From the NCBI GenBank assembly GCA_905221605.1, contig CAJNDS010000502.1, positions 675,001-739,000 on the forward strand: a stretch of DNA of 64,000 bases, given 5' to 3'. The notes under the pieces are model-generated. The model was not told the DNA's origin, did no database searches, and saw only the letters and a program-made list of their open reading frames with translations. Positions 1-11,070 of the stretch are shown piece by piece. How positions within the stretch are numbered: the stretch's first letter is position 1; each line of letters starts with the position of its first letter. The position numbers and the translations under genes were made by a program. The stretch comes from Symbiodinium natans. Its lineage: Eukaryota > Sar > Dinophyceae > Suessiales > Symbiodiniaceae.

Positions 1-250
1 CCCTCTTTCGAGCCTAGAAGTGCGCAAGCCTCAGCCATCCTAAACTCCCTAAACTCCCTAAACCCTACAGACCCTAAACCCCCTAAACTCCCCAAACTCC
101 CTAAATCTTCCTAAACTCCCTAAATCTTCCGCAACTCATTTACCGTCACTCTTGGGGTTCCGGCTAGAATGCAGACCCGAAGTTATCGTCCCCAATGTTT
201 GACCAATTTCCCATCTTGAGGGTTTAGAAACGAGGGCTTCTATTTTGGCA

Positions 251-343
251 CGTTCCCCCTTATACTAACAGTCCTTAGTAGGGATTATAGTTGGGGGTAC
301 GGTAATCCCCATTAAGGACTGATAGTATACGGGGGAACATCCC
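251..343. mobile_element. MITE-like inverted repeat, family A
   Basis: The left arm carries GTTCCCCCTTATACTA followed by CAGTCCTTA and TAGGGATTATAG. The right arm is its reverse complement, ending TATACGGGGGAACATCCC. There is no coding capacity. Related copies lie at 4433, 18159, 30332 and 61867, with weaker ones near 41749 and 50193. Confidence 0.7.
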
Positions 344-1645
344 AACATGAGGGTTTCGTATTCCTCACAGTTTACAGTAGTTTAGGAGGTCATCCTCACA
401 GTTACAAGCCCCTCACACAGGGCGCCCCATTGCTTTGTGGTACTTTACGGTAACTTTAGATCCTTACCTTTTTGGGGGTTTATTGGGTTTCTTATTAAGG
501 CAGCGAAAAGTTTAATTTATAGCTACCCTCCTGAGTGCAGCCAAGATTGATGGTATCAGCTGAGGACTATTGCTCCGAACTTGTCGAGAGTGGCGAGGGG
601 CCTCAGCCTGCCTTCGCCTTAAAACCCTAAACCCGAAACCCTAAACCCTAAACCCCAAACCCTAAAACCCCAAACCCTAAAACCCTAAACCCTACAACCC
701 TGAACCCTAAAACCCTAAGCTATGGAGGATCTGGAGGACGAAGGAAGGCTTTGCAGCCTGAGCCCCCAAAGCCAGCAACCCTAAGCGGATTCACCAAGTA
801 CCATAAGCCGCGAAGCCCCAAACCCCTCTTTATGCCTTTTGAAGCCTATACACTCTATGACTCCATCCCCCCCCTTTAAAGGAAAAACAAAGGAACAAAC
901 ACAAAACCGGAGCCCCCTTACATGCTCCAACGTACTAGAATCCTTGTTCTAGGAACCCCCACAAAGGGATGACCAGTGACAAAAACAAATCAGAAACCTG
1001 CCTGCAAATCGGAAACCTGCCGCTGATCGAATCAGAAACCAGCACATCAGAAACTGGCCACATCGGAACCTGCGCACAGCATACACGGCCCCAGCACGCC
1101 TCGAGTCCTGTTGAGGATGTTGAAATGCCTGGCGGTGATCTTTGTATTTCCTTCTGTTCAGGTTCAAGATCCCTTCTAACACCCAATGAACCCTAAACCC
1201 TAAACCCCAAACCCTAAAACCTAAACCCTAAACAAGCCAATATAAATGCGTGGGGGGCCCTTTTTGCTTTCTTTGGATACTGGGGAACCCTGGGGTTCAG
1301 GGCTTGCGGGTCTTTCGAAGGCCCCCCCCCCCCCCCGCTATGACCCCTAGCGCGAACAGCCCTGAACCCTATAGACTCGATGAACCCTCTGAACCCGAAA
1401 ACAGCCCCATGAAGCCTATGAACCCGACAAATCTACAAACACCGTGAACCCTGTCAGACCCTCAGAACCTTATTATTTGAACCCTGTTACAAGAACCCTA
1501 CTAGAAGAACCCAAGAAAAGAACCCCATTACAATAATAACCCTAGGTGAACCCTATTCTAAGAACCCTAGAAGAACCCTAATATAATTATGAGAACCCTA
1601 CTATAAGAACCCTACGAATCCTACAAAGACTTTGTAAGGGTACTA

Positions 1646-1696
1646 CATGTATGTATGTATGTATGTATGTATGTATGTATGTATGTATGCATGTAT
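1646..1696. repeat. ATGT microsatellite
   Basis: About ten tandem ATGT units, ending in a short TA-rich tail. No coding role is seen. Confidence 0.9.
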
Positions 1697-3112
1697 ATAC
1701 TATACATTACCCTGACAAGGAAGAATATCTTTGTTTTTCTTTTTGGGGAGATTAAGCAAATGTAGAAACCTGCGCTAAGGAGCCGCGGTTGGCAACGATG
1801 TCTTCATCCGCAACCTCCAAAGCTCCGGGGTCATCAAAGGCGGCAAGCGCCGTGGCTGAAGGTTTCGGGTTTAGGGTTTAGGGTTTAGGGTCTATGCAAG
1901 CGGTCCCAAAGACAATCCAGAAACAAAATCACCTGTGGATTACTACAACGGAGGAATAGACCTCATAAGCTTACTGTGGTCGTCTGCGCAACCTGCGAAG
2001 ATTATCGAAAGACATTAACGGAACAGGCCTCGCCACAGCAGCCGTAGAAATCGAGTAAATCGATTGCAGACCACGGCGCGTGAGATTCCCGCCCAGAAAG
2101 ACTCTTAAAGCATCAAGGGCGGAACTATGGCAAGTACAGGCATTTTTTAGTGACGACACTGCACTTTAACATTGATACCTATGCATCTTAATGCCTTTCC
2201 CTCAACTATCTGCCAAGGAATAGACATGCGGTGAAAAACAGCTCTCAGACTGAAGAAGAAAATGCGTCCCGAGGGTTTAGGGTTTAGGGTTTTAGGGCTT
2301 GAGGTTTAGGGTTGGAGGTTTTCCCTGACAGGACTGCATCTCTTACTTGAGCCTCAGAACTCAAGATGCTTGTATGTGACTGTTGCGGTGTTGGGGGGGT
2401 GGGGGGGTTGAGGGATGACAGTTTCTTTTGCATGTACGGGGTGCGCAGGGCATATCAGGTCAGAATGCACACTTCGCAAGTGAAGGCTCTGAAGCCCATG
2501 AGTGCTGTTGAAACAGGCTTGGGCTTTTGCTGAAACTACAGAAACCCCACGCCCAACACCCTAAACTCCCAAATCGTTCTTGTAGCCCCCCTTTGCTGAA
2601 AACTACAGAGACCCCACACTCCAAACCCTAAACTCCCAAATCATTCTTGTAGCCGAGGCACTGGGAGCCACAGTTCTCCCTGCAGGATGCGCCTGGGGCG
2701 CGCTCATATAGGGGGCTCTCCGAAAAAAGGAACCCCGAATAAAGCCCGAAAAAAGTAGGGTTCCCTTGTAATGGGGAGCCCAAAGAAGGTACCCCTATTT
2801 CGGGAAACCCCATATGTTCTGAAGTTCATTCTCCTTGGAGTCGCCACTTCCCTCCGAACCCTGAATTTAGACCCTGAACCGCAAACCCCAAACCCCAACT
2901 ACCCTCCATCTTATGCAGGGCGATGTGTCCAAAAGGCCCTACACCCTAGGCCCTAAGCCCTAACCCCTAAACCCCAAGCCTGAAAACCCTTTGACCTTAG
3001 ACCTTAAACCCTAAACCCTAAACCCCAAACCCTAAACCCTAAACCCAAAACCCCAAACCCTGGAGTTTAGAGGGTCCAGGCTGCAGGTTGAAGCACTAGG
3101 GTGAGGGTTTAG

Positions 3113-3400
3113 GGTTTCAAGGGTTTATAGGGTTTATAGGGTTTATAGGGTATATAGGGTTTATAGGGTTTATAGGGTTTATAGGGTTTATAGGGTTTAT
3201 AGGGTTTCAAGGGTTTACAGGGTTTACAGGGTTTCAAGGGTTTATAGGGTTTATAGGGTTTATAGGGTTTATAGGGTGTATAGGGTGTATAGGGTTTATA
3301 GGGTTTATATATGGTTTATAGGATTTTTAGGGTTTATGGGGTTTATGGGGTTTATAGGGTTTATAGGGTTTATAGGGTTTAAAGGGTTTAGGGGTTTTTG
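3113..3400. repeat. TTTATAGGG tandem array (telomere-repeat variant)
   Basis: About 25 tandem copies of a 9-bp TTTATAGGG unit, a telomere-like heptamer with a TA insertion, mixed with TTTCAAGGG and TTTACAGGG variants. A small related array is at 16042-16125. Confidence 0.9.
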
Positions 3401-3474
3401 CTGCAACAACTTCTACGCATGGCATGCGTTGCCGGGAAGGTCATTTGCGTGTTTTTTCTTCCATTGCTCCGCAG

Positions 3475-3539
3475 TTGAAACCGATCCCGTCTTCCCACGC
3501 TCAGCTGCTGCAAACCTTCACGATCTACAGTGCAGCAAG
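3475..3539 (+). CDS. Candidate internal exon, unknown gene
   Basis: A strong pyrimidine tract ending CTCCGCAG precedes a fully open exon reading LKPIPSSHAQLLQTFTIYSA, and the exon ends in AG|GTGTTG. The next telomere-like block is CCCTAAA. I do not recognise the family and no neighbouring exon could be joined with certainty. Confidence 0.45.
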
Positions 3540-3714
3540 GTGTTGATGATTTCTTCAAACCCTCAACCCTAAACCATTAACCCTATACCCCGTGCACCCT
3601 AAAACCTAAACCCTAAACCCTAAACCCTATACCCTATAAACCCTAAACCCTAACTTCTTCGGGCTCAGAAAAAGACACTGTGATTGAACTGTAACGACGA
3701 CTGCCGCGCGAAGC

Positions 3715-3804
3715 CGAGGTGGCGTTCGCAAGAATGCGATGCACGCCAAGGGCTACGTAACGGGGATCCTGCGAGCTTCCGAAATTCACTTGGCAATCCT
3801 CAAC
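3715..3804 (+). CDS. Candidate exon, unknown gene
   Basis: An open + strand island reads RGGVRKNAMHAKGYVTGILR and continues RASEIHLAILNP before running into telomere-like sequence. The amino-acid pattern is protein-like (basic start, amphipathic helix). Start and end are approximate; a GAG or AAG acceptor near 3714-3718 is possible. Family unknown. Confidence 0.4.
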
Positions 3805-4432
3805 CCTAGGTATAGGGTTTAGGGTATAGGGTATTTAGGGTTTAGGGTTAGGGCGCTTAAGGGTGCCACGTGAAACCCTGGAGCCATCTGAAGCAGCAGC
3901 CCGCCAACATGCTCATGAGTCCACCACGACGCGTCTCAAGGTTCAACCTCAAAAAAGAAAGAGAGCCACTCCCATCCAGCTCCCCAACCTCCTGGGGCTC
4001 AGGGTGGGGATTTTGGGCTTGAGTGTGGTGCGCTTCGGGCTGTCTCAACTTGCAAGGCTTAGCAATGAATTCTTTGTTGGGGTTCGGGGGTGTAAGAGAG
4101 GGTTGCAGCCTTCTCGTGCGTGGGCATGGGGAGAATGTGTTTCTAGCAATCCTGTTAGCTATCTGGATGCCCAGTAGCACGGTTGAGGCTTTGAATCAGA
4201 AGTCGGCTCTTGAAAGCGGGCGGGGGGGGTGGGGGGAGGAAAGGATTCTTATCATACTCCTGCACCGTACCCTCATTCGTTGTTTTGCAACTTCGGTCAT
4301 ATCACACACTGCCGCTCGCCCTCTTCTTCCAAGGTTACAGGGCAACCTAGAAACGGTACCCTGACGCCGAACCCTCAGCCCTCAGCCCCAAACTCTGCAC
4401 CTTATCTACTTAAAACCCGAAACTTAAGACCT

Positions 4433-4535
4433 TGGGATGTGCCCCCTTTATACTAGCAGTCCCTAATAGGGATTATAATGCTATAATCCCTATTAAGGAC
4501 TCTTAGTAGTATAAGGGCATAAGGGGGAACATCCC
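4433..4535. mobile_element. MITE-like inverted repeat, family A
   Basis: GGGATGTGCCCCCTTTATACTA on the left is matched by the reverse complement ending in GGGGGAACATCCC on the right. The centre is a hairpin, TAGGGATTATAATGCTATAATCCCTA. This is one of the cleaner copies of the family at 251. Confidence 0.75.
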
Positions 4536-4589
4536 CACCCCAAACCCTAAAAATCGACACAAAAGCCTGGGATGCCCAAGGTGGCCCAG

Positions 4590-4664
4590 GAGGCTGGCAT
4601 CGTTGCAATGACGATCACCAACCCAAGCCAGCCGGTGCTGGACGAGCACCTTCCTTCGCAAGAG
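4590..4664 (+). CDS. Candidate exon, unknown gene
   Basis: After GGCCCAG the frame reads EAGIVAMTITNPSQPVLDEH then LPSQE, with a TTTAGGG array following. It has the telomere-sandwich layout of the proven exons downstream. Family not recognised. Confidence 0.45.
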
Positions 4665-5658
4665 GGATTTCCACCTGGTTTTTAGGGCTTATCTGGCTGG
4701 CTCTTAGTAGGGTTTAGGGTTTAGGGTTTAGGGTTCCAGGGGGTTGTAGGGGGTTATGGGGGTTTAGGGTGTAGGGTGAAGGGTTTAGGGCTTATAGGGC
4801 TTAGGGTTTAGAAGGCTGCAAGGGGATACACTTCAGCCTGGGCAAGAATTCTGTGCAACTTTCCAGCCTTAAGGCACTTCCATCCTCGTTTTGAGCACCA
4901 AGCTTGAGCCTTATGCACCCTTCTGCCTAAACCCCGAAACCCTACTGCTGTGCTCGTCTCCATTTTCAGTTGAGTGGACTTGCAAGGGAGTCTCCTGGCT
5001 CGGCCCCGAAAACCAGACCCTGAGAAGTCAACCTCATTGTTCAGCCGTATGGGGGTTAGGGTCTAGGGTTCAGATTCAGCGGGGACCTAGGTATCCTCGT
5101 TGGGGTTTACGTGTCTTCAGAGGTGCGCCTTTGGATATGAAATCATCTCCCTGATTCTAGTCTTCAGGACCCGAAGCTCTAAACCCTAATGGTTTTAGAA
5201 GTGTTCAGGATTCAGGGCCTATACTAACCGATGCGGGGCTTCTGTGTCAGACTGAGCAGGGCTTAGGATCGTGCGGGTCTCGGAACCGAAAAGCCTAAAA
5301 CCCTTTCGGCGAAAGCATGGGTGAGTTGTTCGTGGCCTTAGGTGACCGAAGTGCCTGTCTTTAGGGTTTAGGGTTTTGGGGCTTTCTTCGGTTAACTGTC
5401 GGGTGGCATTGGTGTGTTGGGCAAGATAAATGTTGTGGTTTGGTGGTAAGCAGGGTAGCTATGCTCATTTTTATTTTCAAATTTTGAGGTGCTTGTCACT
5501 TTTCTCGTAGCCAGGAAACTCTAAGTAAGCCCAGAACCCGAAACCCCAAACAAATTCCCGAAACTCGACCCTCTCGATCTGCAGCTTCGGTCACTACACT
5601 CTTTTTTTTTGGGGGGGGGACACTCCTGCAGTGAGTCTATGGCATATAGGTCTGATGC
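4665..5658. other. Telomere-like repeats; no supported gene
   Basis: Degenerate TTTAGGG/CCCTAAA sequence. An open island at about 4971-5030 after ATTTTCAG (VEWTCKGVSWLGPENQTL) is a weak exon candidate that is open in more than one frame, so it is left uncalled. Confidence 0.4.
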
Positions 5659-6565
5659 TTGAGGGGTTTCAGGGGCTTCTGGGTTCAGGGGTTTAGGGAC
5701 GAGGGCTCCATCTGCCAAGAGGACCCTCCAACATTGTTTATGGTCAGGGCATCGCTCTGCAACCTTGAGTTTTGCAAGGCCCCTTGGGGCATCCGAGACC
5801 TCGACTCTTGGGCGCACCTGGGGCCTATCTCTGCATCGGCCTTGCCACCCAAAGGTCGCCAAGAAGCCAAGGTGGAGGAGGCTGGCGTGTAGCAGGCCGC
5901 TGTCAAGACCTGTGCGGGCAGGGGCGCGCGAAAGGAGTTGCGGTGTCTTGACCAGAAGCACTCAGTGCCCCCCTTGAGCCGCACAAGCTTGAGCAGCGCT
6001 CAGGATGGTGCGCAGCCAGCACCTAAGTAAGCAATCATCAGCAACTTTGGGCCAGCGTGCTGTCTGCCAAGAGACCCCGCCTGTTGCGCTTCATCTTGCA
6101 CCTTCCTGGTCGCCGCTTGGATCCGTCAAGCTCCTCTTAAGCCGTAGTGCGGCCCGAGACTCGTGCGGGTGTCGGGGGGTTTCGCCCTGCTGCCGACCAC
6201 GTCCTTGCCTTGATCTTGGGGTGGATGCATCTTGCACCGGGTGTCGGACGTTCTGGTGGGTTCGAGTGTAGCCTGGTTGTAGGTAGGTAGCAAGTTGCCA
6301 AATCGTAGCGAGACCGGAGTAGTGACAATGTCCAGATGATCGCCATGTCCACCAAGAGACATGAGGTCATGACTGCAGCCCAGGGGCTTATGCAGAGGAT
6401 AAGGTCAACTTTGGCCAATGAATTCAGGGCCTCAGGGACTACGATATGAACACGTGGGCGACGGCTGCCAAACATGGGGAGAAGGACCAGAGGACGAAGG
6501 CAAAGATGGCAAATGCCAGGTCTAAGGCCTTGAAGATGAGGTCGCAAAGGGCTGATAGGGCTTAG
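5659..6565 (+). pseudogene. Degenerate coding region, unknown family
   Basis: This unusually long repeat-free stretch looks coding on the + strand but is broken. From 5659 a frame runs to a TAG at 5890 and then stays open to 6030 (KTCAGRGARKELRCLDQKHS). From about 6309 a charged helical segment reads DNVQMIAMSTKRHEVMTAAQ and onward to TLANEF. It then needs a frame change near 6420-6450 to continue as DYDMNTWATAAKHGEKDQRT and on to a stop at 6563. Intervening introns could explain part of this, but no convincing splice sites were seen. The minus-strand ORFs here are shadows. Confidence 0.35.
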
Positions 6566-7221
6566 GATGAGCTCAGGGATATGTCATAACATGACATTTT
6601 GTCAGGTTTGCTACATAGGAGGGAACCTAACATCCCGCATATTCGTGCCCAAAGCATTGCGTCACCTGGCCCCACAATGTGTTGGGACCTCTACAGCCTT
6701 CCACCCTGAACCCGAAACCCTCGACTGTAAATCCTAAACTCTGAACCCTAAGCCCTGAACTGTCCGCCTCAAGCTTGGACCCAAGCTCCCGCTCAGCAAC
6801 GAGGCTGCTCTCCGCTCACATCGCTTCAGGCTGGTCACTGTAGGCTTTAAGGTGTAGGGTCTAGGGTTTAGGTTTTGAGGTGTGTAGCCACTAGGGAAGG
6901 GTTTTAGGGTTTGCGGCGTAGGGTTTCAGGGTTTAGGCGCATTCAGGATTTCGTTTTTGGTTGTGTGTGCTTATTGTTTATGCTGTTTCCGATCCCGGAG
7001 ACTGTGCAAAGATGGGGATTTCTGGCGAGGGCTGGAAAACAAAACGGTTCAATGGTTAAGGTTCTAGGCTTTGGGTTTCTATAAAGATCGTAATCTCACA
7101 TTGTCTGCTCAAGATGGCGTCCCGAGCTTAAAAACCCTACTCCCAAAGCTTAAGGCCCATTCCAGAGCTCTGGGGGTTCGACATAAACCTGGGCTGAGTC
7201 GTTTCCATTGCGGGCCCTCGT

Positions 7222-7351
7222 TTTCATAAGGTTTAGGGTTTAGGGTTTAGGGTTTAGGGTTTAGGGTTTAGGGTTTAGGGTTTAGGGTTTAGGGTTTAGG
7301 GTTTAGGGTTTAGGGTTTAGGGTTTAGGGTTTAGGGTTTAGGGTTTAGGGT
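7222..7351 (+). repeat. Perfect TTTAGGG array
   Basis: About 18 uninterrupted TTTAGGG units. Confidence 0.95.
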
Positions 7352-7393
7352 AGCGAACCCGAGATTCGTAGGGGTTCAGGGTTCTAGGGCTTG

Positions 7394-7486
7394 AACTGGG
7401 AGCCTCTTTGCCTACAGTTTGTTTTGGGCTCTGCCTACGAATTAAGGGTAGTTACTACTAAACTGTAGGTAAATAGGTTCCCAGTT
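7394..7486. mobile_element. MITE-like inverted repeat, family C
   Basis: Left end AACTGGGAGCCTCTTTGCC plus TACAGTTT; right end AAACTGTAGG then a TTCCCAGTT tail, an imperfect reverse complement. The centre contains GGGTAGTTACTACTAAACTG. Related copies are at 16970, 25399 and 55613. Confidence 0.7.
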
Positions 7487-7616
7487 AAACCTGAAACCCT
7501 AAACCCTGAACCCTAAACCCTAAACCCTAAACCCCAAACCCTAAACCCTGGTTTGGGGTTTCAGGGTTTTAGGGGCAAAAAAACACTCTGTTTTGTTTGC
7601 GGGAGGCGCCGTGCAG

Positions 7617-7658
7617 GAGGATGGAGTGGAACTGACTGTCCCGGGTGACTTGGCTAAG
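7617..7658 (+). CDS. Candidate microexon, unknown gene
   Basis: GCCGTGCAG acceptor, then EDGVELTVPGDLAK, then immediately a long TTTAGGG array (7656 on). The beta-strand-like pattern and telomere sandwich suggest an exon. Too short to assign. Confidence 0.4.
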
Positions 7659-7830
7659 GGTTTAGGGTTTAGGGTTTAGGGTTTAGGGTTTAGGGTTTAG
7701 GGTTTAGGGTTTAGGGTTTAGGGTTTAGGGTTTAGGGTTTAGGGTTTAGGGTTTAGGGTTTAGGGTTTAGGGTTTAGGGTTTAGGGTTTAGGGTTTAGGG
7801 TTTAGGGTTTAGGGTTTAGGGTTTGGGTTT
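7656..7830 (+). repeat. Perfect TTTAGGG array
   Basis: About 24 uninterrupted TTTAGGG units, among the longest in the window, directly downstream of a candidate exon. Confidence 0.95.
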
Positions 7831-7992
7831 AGGGTTTGGGCGTTTTAGGGACTGGGGTTTGGGTTTTGGGGTTGATTTGTTTGGAGCGCCCTAAATCCTA
7901 AACCCGGAAGCCCGAGATTCCTAAACCCAAGAGGGCTCCGTTGCAGTTTCTGTTTTGGGGGAAATTTAAAATGTAGCTTTGGCTCCTGCTAG

Positions 7993-8062
7993 GAAAGCAA
8001 TCGCGGTGCCTTGTGCAAGATCGAAAGAGCTGAGGGAGCTGATCGTAGCTATTCCAAAACCT
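7993..8062 (+). CDS. Candidate exon (possibly mTERF-like)
   Basis: After a TGCTAG acceptor the frame reads KAIAVPCARSKELRELIVAI then P. An L-R-x-L-I-x-x-x-P pattern is compatible with the helix-turn of mTERF repeats and would suit the mTERF-like exon at 10315, but this is inference only. Confidence 0.35.
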
Positions 8063-9070
8063 GAGCCCCAAACCCGTTCAGGGTTTAGGGCTTAGGGCAG
8101 TGAGATTCTTGGAGAGCACTTGTGCTGCAGAGCCAATGTTGGGAGGGAGAGATTAGGGTTTCTTCAGCCCGTGAAGGTGTTGGCGGGAAATACGGGAGCC
8201 TAAAGCACCAGCAACATTACTAGGGTGCAGGCTTTTGGGGGCTTTAGGGCTTTGGAGTTTCGGAGGGTTGTAGGGTAAGGTCTTGACATTTTGTTGAGTG
8301 CGTGACCGGATATCGTTCTGTGCCAGTGAATACGGTACCAGAAGATTAAGGAATGTTAGGGCCCTACACCCGAGTCTACTAGTCCCGTAAACCCTTGAAC
8401 CCAAAACCCCTAAACCCCCAAACCCAAAACCCCTAACCCCTTAAACCCTAAATGTTTGTGCCAACTAGGGCTTACTGAGGCTATTTGGGCCCTTGTCATC
8501 TGGGGGTGAATTTTCGCCTTTCAGTTAACGGCCTTGCAATAGTCGAACCCAGTCATAACTCGGGGTTTAGGGTGTCGGGTTTAGGGCTGAGGGCTGAGGG
8601 CTGAGGGCTGTTAGGGCTTAGGGCTTATAGGGCTTAGGGATGGATGCGCCGAGAATTGCTAGTTTGTTCGACCTGATGCCAGCAACTACGAAGTAACCGT
8701 ATTTGCCGAGCCCTTTCTACTGTTTTGTGGTGAAAACTTGATGGTTTGTGGATGGTTACAAAGTCGAAGATGAGTAGGAACCAATACGGCGGTTGTAACC
8801 TGCGATGCCTACGGTAGAGTTACCCCACTGAAAGTCCTCAGCTATAAGTAACCATGAACTTTCAAATATGCGACGGCAGTCTTAACTTCAAACGTAGAAG
8901 TTATAACCCTCAACCTGCCAAAAAACCTAAACCTTAACCCCGTACATGGAGGTTACTGTAACTTTAACCACCCTAAACCCTAAAACATAAATCCTAGTCC
9001 TAAGCCCTAAGCCCTAAACCTCGAAGTAAAAGACAGATCTCTAAGGCTCGCGGGGATCACGTGTCCGCAG

Positions 9071-9133
9071 CCAAAGCGAGCGGCAGGCGGTTGGAATGTG
9101 TTGCGGCTTGTCGAGGGTTCCGACTTCCTTGGG
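9071..9133 (+). CDS. Candidate exon, unknown gene
   Basis: GTCCGCAG acceptor; phase 0 gives PKRAAGGWNVLRLVEGSDFL. It is followed by a G-rich tract and TTTAGGG arrays. Family unknown. Confidence 0.4.
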
Positions 9134-9866
9134 GGGCGGGGGGGGAAGGGTTTAGGCTTTAGGCTTTAGGCTTTAGGGTTTAGGGTTTAGGGTTTAGGGT
9201 TAAGGGTTAAGGGTTAAGGGTTAAGGGTTTTTAGGGACGTAGGGTTCAGGGTTCAGGGTTTAGGGTTTAGGGTTTAGGGTTTAGGGTTTAGGGTTTAGGG
9301 TTTGTAGGAGTTAGGGTTTAGGGTTTAGGGACGTAGGGGTTTAGGGAACTGTTCTCCTCCCTTACATTCTTTGCTATCGGCACCCTTGTTGGGTCCCCAT
9401 TCTCCCTAAACCCTTTTGCCCTAGAACACTGGCGCTTGATTATCTAGTCCCAAGACTTAATCTCCTCTGCAAATCGCCTAAAAGTTAGGCTTCAAACCCT
9501 GAACCCTAAACCCCAAACCCTAAACCCTAAACCCTCCTCAACATCCCGAGGCCTGAAAGGGTTTGGGTTGAGTGCTGCGCCTCGCCTCTTTTTGTTGACT
9601 GAGTGCACCTCCGCACCGTAATCGTTCTTCAATGTCAGGTTCCGTCGCCCGTGCACCAGCGACTCTAATTTGCATGCATAGTGCATAGTGTGTCCACCAG
9701 TGACTTTAGTTCGCTTGCCTAGTAACTGGTCGCATCTTGTCCTTATCATAGCATATTTCAGTGTTGTGCCGCCTTCTGAAGTAGGGAAGAGCCGAAGTTC
9801 TTGGAGAGTCCTGGGGCTTACAGGCGGCCCGAACTCTCGAAAGTTTCGTTCGCTCCGCCCCCGCAG
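9134..9866. other. Telomere-like repeats and uncalled unique sequence
   Basis: 9150-9330 is TTTAGG/TTAAGGG repeats. 9540-9866 is unique and open in several frames on both strands, which I cannot resolve into a gene. Confidence 0.4.
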
Positions 9867-9961
9867 GTGTCAAAGATCCCCAGCGATCGCAACTTGCCAC
9901 CTTCTCCGCCCGCGGGCTGTGCGCCGTGATGGCACTTAGTGCTACCCTCAAAGGGAGAATC
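9867..9961 (+). CDS. Candidate exon, unknown gene
   Basis: A CCGCCCCCGCAG acceptor is followed by a frame reading VKDPQRSQLATFSARGLCAV then MALSATLKGRI, a hydrophobic helix flanked by basic residues. The downstream boundary is uncertain. Family unknown. Confidence 0.4.
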
Positions 9962-10050
9962 CCCAAAAAACCCTTGAGGAGCCGCTCAAAACCCCAAAAC
10001 CCTAAGGAACCCTCCTATGCAGGGCACTTACCCTGAAAATTTCCTGATTA

Positions 10051-10142
10051 GTGGTTGAGTAGGTAACCTTTAACCTTTGGGGGGGGGGAGGGAGGTCGCG
10101 TTTGAACCTTTTGGGGTAGCCCGGGGTACTCAGCATCTAGGT
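10051..10142. mobile_element. MITE-like element, family E
   Basis: Starts near GAGTAGGTAACCTTTAACC and ends GGGTACTCAGCATCTAGG, with imperfect inverted ends (GAGTA...TACTC) and internal CCTTTTGGGG. Related copies are at 12180 and 39752, with a distant one at 16386-16502. Confidence 0.55.
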
Positions 10143-10202
10143 TCCATCGTCCGCCAAGATTATAGGGACTGTTTAGTAGAAGGGGGTAGCATCCCTAAAC
10201 CC

Positions 10203-10311
10203 AAGCCACTATACCCCTAAACCCTAAACCCTAAACCCTAAACCCTAAACCCTAAACCCTAAACCCTAAACCCTAAACCCTAAACCCTAAACCCTAAACC
10301 CTAAACCCTAG
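10203..10311 (+). repeat. CCCTAAA array at an intron 3' end
   Basis: About 15 CCCTAAA units ending four bases before the exon at 10315. Confidence 0.95.
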
Positions 10312-10314
10312 CAG

Positions 10315-10407
10315 GAGCCCTTCGAGAAGTACACCTTCCTGGCCGAGTTGGGGCGGGATGTTCAGGAGATCGCCGTTGGCTATCCCGCGCTCTTCCTGTC
10401 TTACTGG
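10315..10407 (+). CDS. mTERF-family protein, C-terminal-type exon
   Basis: GCAG acceptor directly after a CCCTAAA array, then an open exon of 31 codons: EPFEKYTFLAELGRDVQEIA followed by VGYPALFLSYW, ending at a GT donor (GTGAAG). The pattern K-Y-x-F-L-x-E-L-G-R-x-x-x-E-I-x-x-x-P-x-x-x-x-Y matches the last repeats of plant/algal mTERF proteins, where a Y-P-x-x-F-x-Y-S-L-E-x-R-I motif follows. mTERF proteins bind nucleic acid in organelles and affect transcription or splicing there. The next exon was not found with confidence. A TTTAGGG array follows at 10435. Confidence 0.6.
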
Positions 10408-10434
10408 GTGAAGACCTCACTCTGAGGGTTGAAT

Positions 10435-10506
10435 AGGGTTTAGGGTTTAGGGTTTAGGGTTTAGGGTTTAGGGTTTAGGGTTTAGGGTTTAGGGTTTAGG
10501 GTTTAG
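10435..10506 (+). repeat. TTTAGGG array at an intron 5' end
   Basis: About ten TTTAGGG units starting 28 bases after the donor of the mTERF-like exon, so opposite in orientation to the array at 10203. Confidence 0.95.
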
Positions 10507-11012
10507 GGCTTTTCAGGTTCAGGGTTTAGGGCCAGAAATTGGGGAGGGAGGTCCTCATGTCTCTCTCTGAAGTGAAGATCGCTTCTGACTGTAGAACAGC
10601 AGGGAGGAGCAGGCAAGTTGCGATGCCCCCTAAACCGTAAACCCCAAACCCCAAACCCCAAACCCTAAACCCTAGCCCCTAACCCCAAACCCCAAACCCC
10701 AAACCCCAAACCCTAAACCCTAAACCCTAAACCCTAAACCCTACTTACTGCAGCTCCTTTTTGTGTCCGTTTTCCTCTCAAAGTAAACCAGCCTTGAGAT
10801 CAACAGGGGCCCTAGCCTGCCTTAACGGTTCCTAATGGAGTTTCCTACCTGAAGGATCAATTGACGACCCTGAAAAACCCCTACTAGTAATACTTCCTTT
10901 CAACAAACAGTCCCGTTCCTCAAGCCCTCCAAGATCCCCCAATATTTCTTTTCAACAGTCCCTTGTCCTGGGGGGTTCTTTTGTCACCCTTCGCCTTGGC
11001 TCTCCCCTGCAG

Positions 11013-11070
11013 TGACGACGCTCAGGGACGAAAGGAGTGGACCCTTTCTAAGGGACCCGGTGGTTGGTGT
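11013..11070 (+). CDS. Candidate exon, unknown gene
   Basis: A pyrimidine-rich acceptor (TTGGCTCTCCCCTGCAG) precedes DDAQGRKEWTLSKGPGGWC, which ends at a GT donor (GTAGGC). Both splice signals are good. Family unknown. Confidence 0.45.

Larger units (their letters stand above)
1..3474. other. Repeat-rich stretch with weak coding-like islands
   Basis: Degenerate and perfect CCCTAAA/TTTAGGG repeats alternate with short unique islands. Three islands are open and protein-like on the + strand: about 721-775 (ATG at 722, acidic), 1772-1860 (Ser/Ala-rich) and 1981-2070. None has a homologue I recognise or a partner exon in phase, so I do not call them genes. The stretch also holds an inverted-repeat element, an ATGT microsatellite and a TTTATAGGG array, listed separately. 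Confidence 0.5.
6566..7616. other. Telomere-like repeats; no gene seen
   Basis: Mixed degenerate repeats, a perfect TTTAGGG array (7222-7351) and a fold-back element (7394-7486). No supportable exon. Confidence 0.5.

Noticed and set aside
6126-6547. Minus-strand ORF of 136 codons
   Set aside because: The + strand reads as charged helical protein with plausible codon use; the minus reading is Pro/Cys-rich and unrecognisable.
7222-7830. True telomere or chromosome end
   Set aside because: Arrays are short, in both orientations and bounded by unique and coding sequence on both sides.
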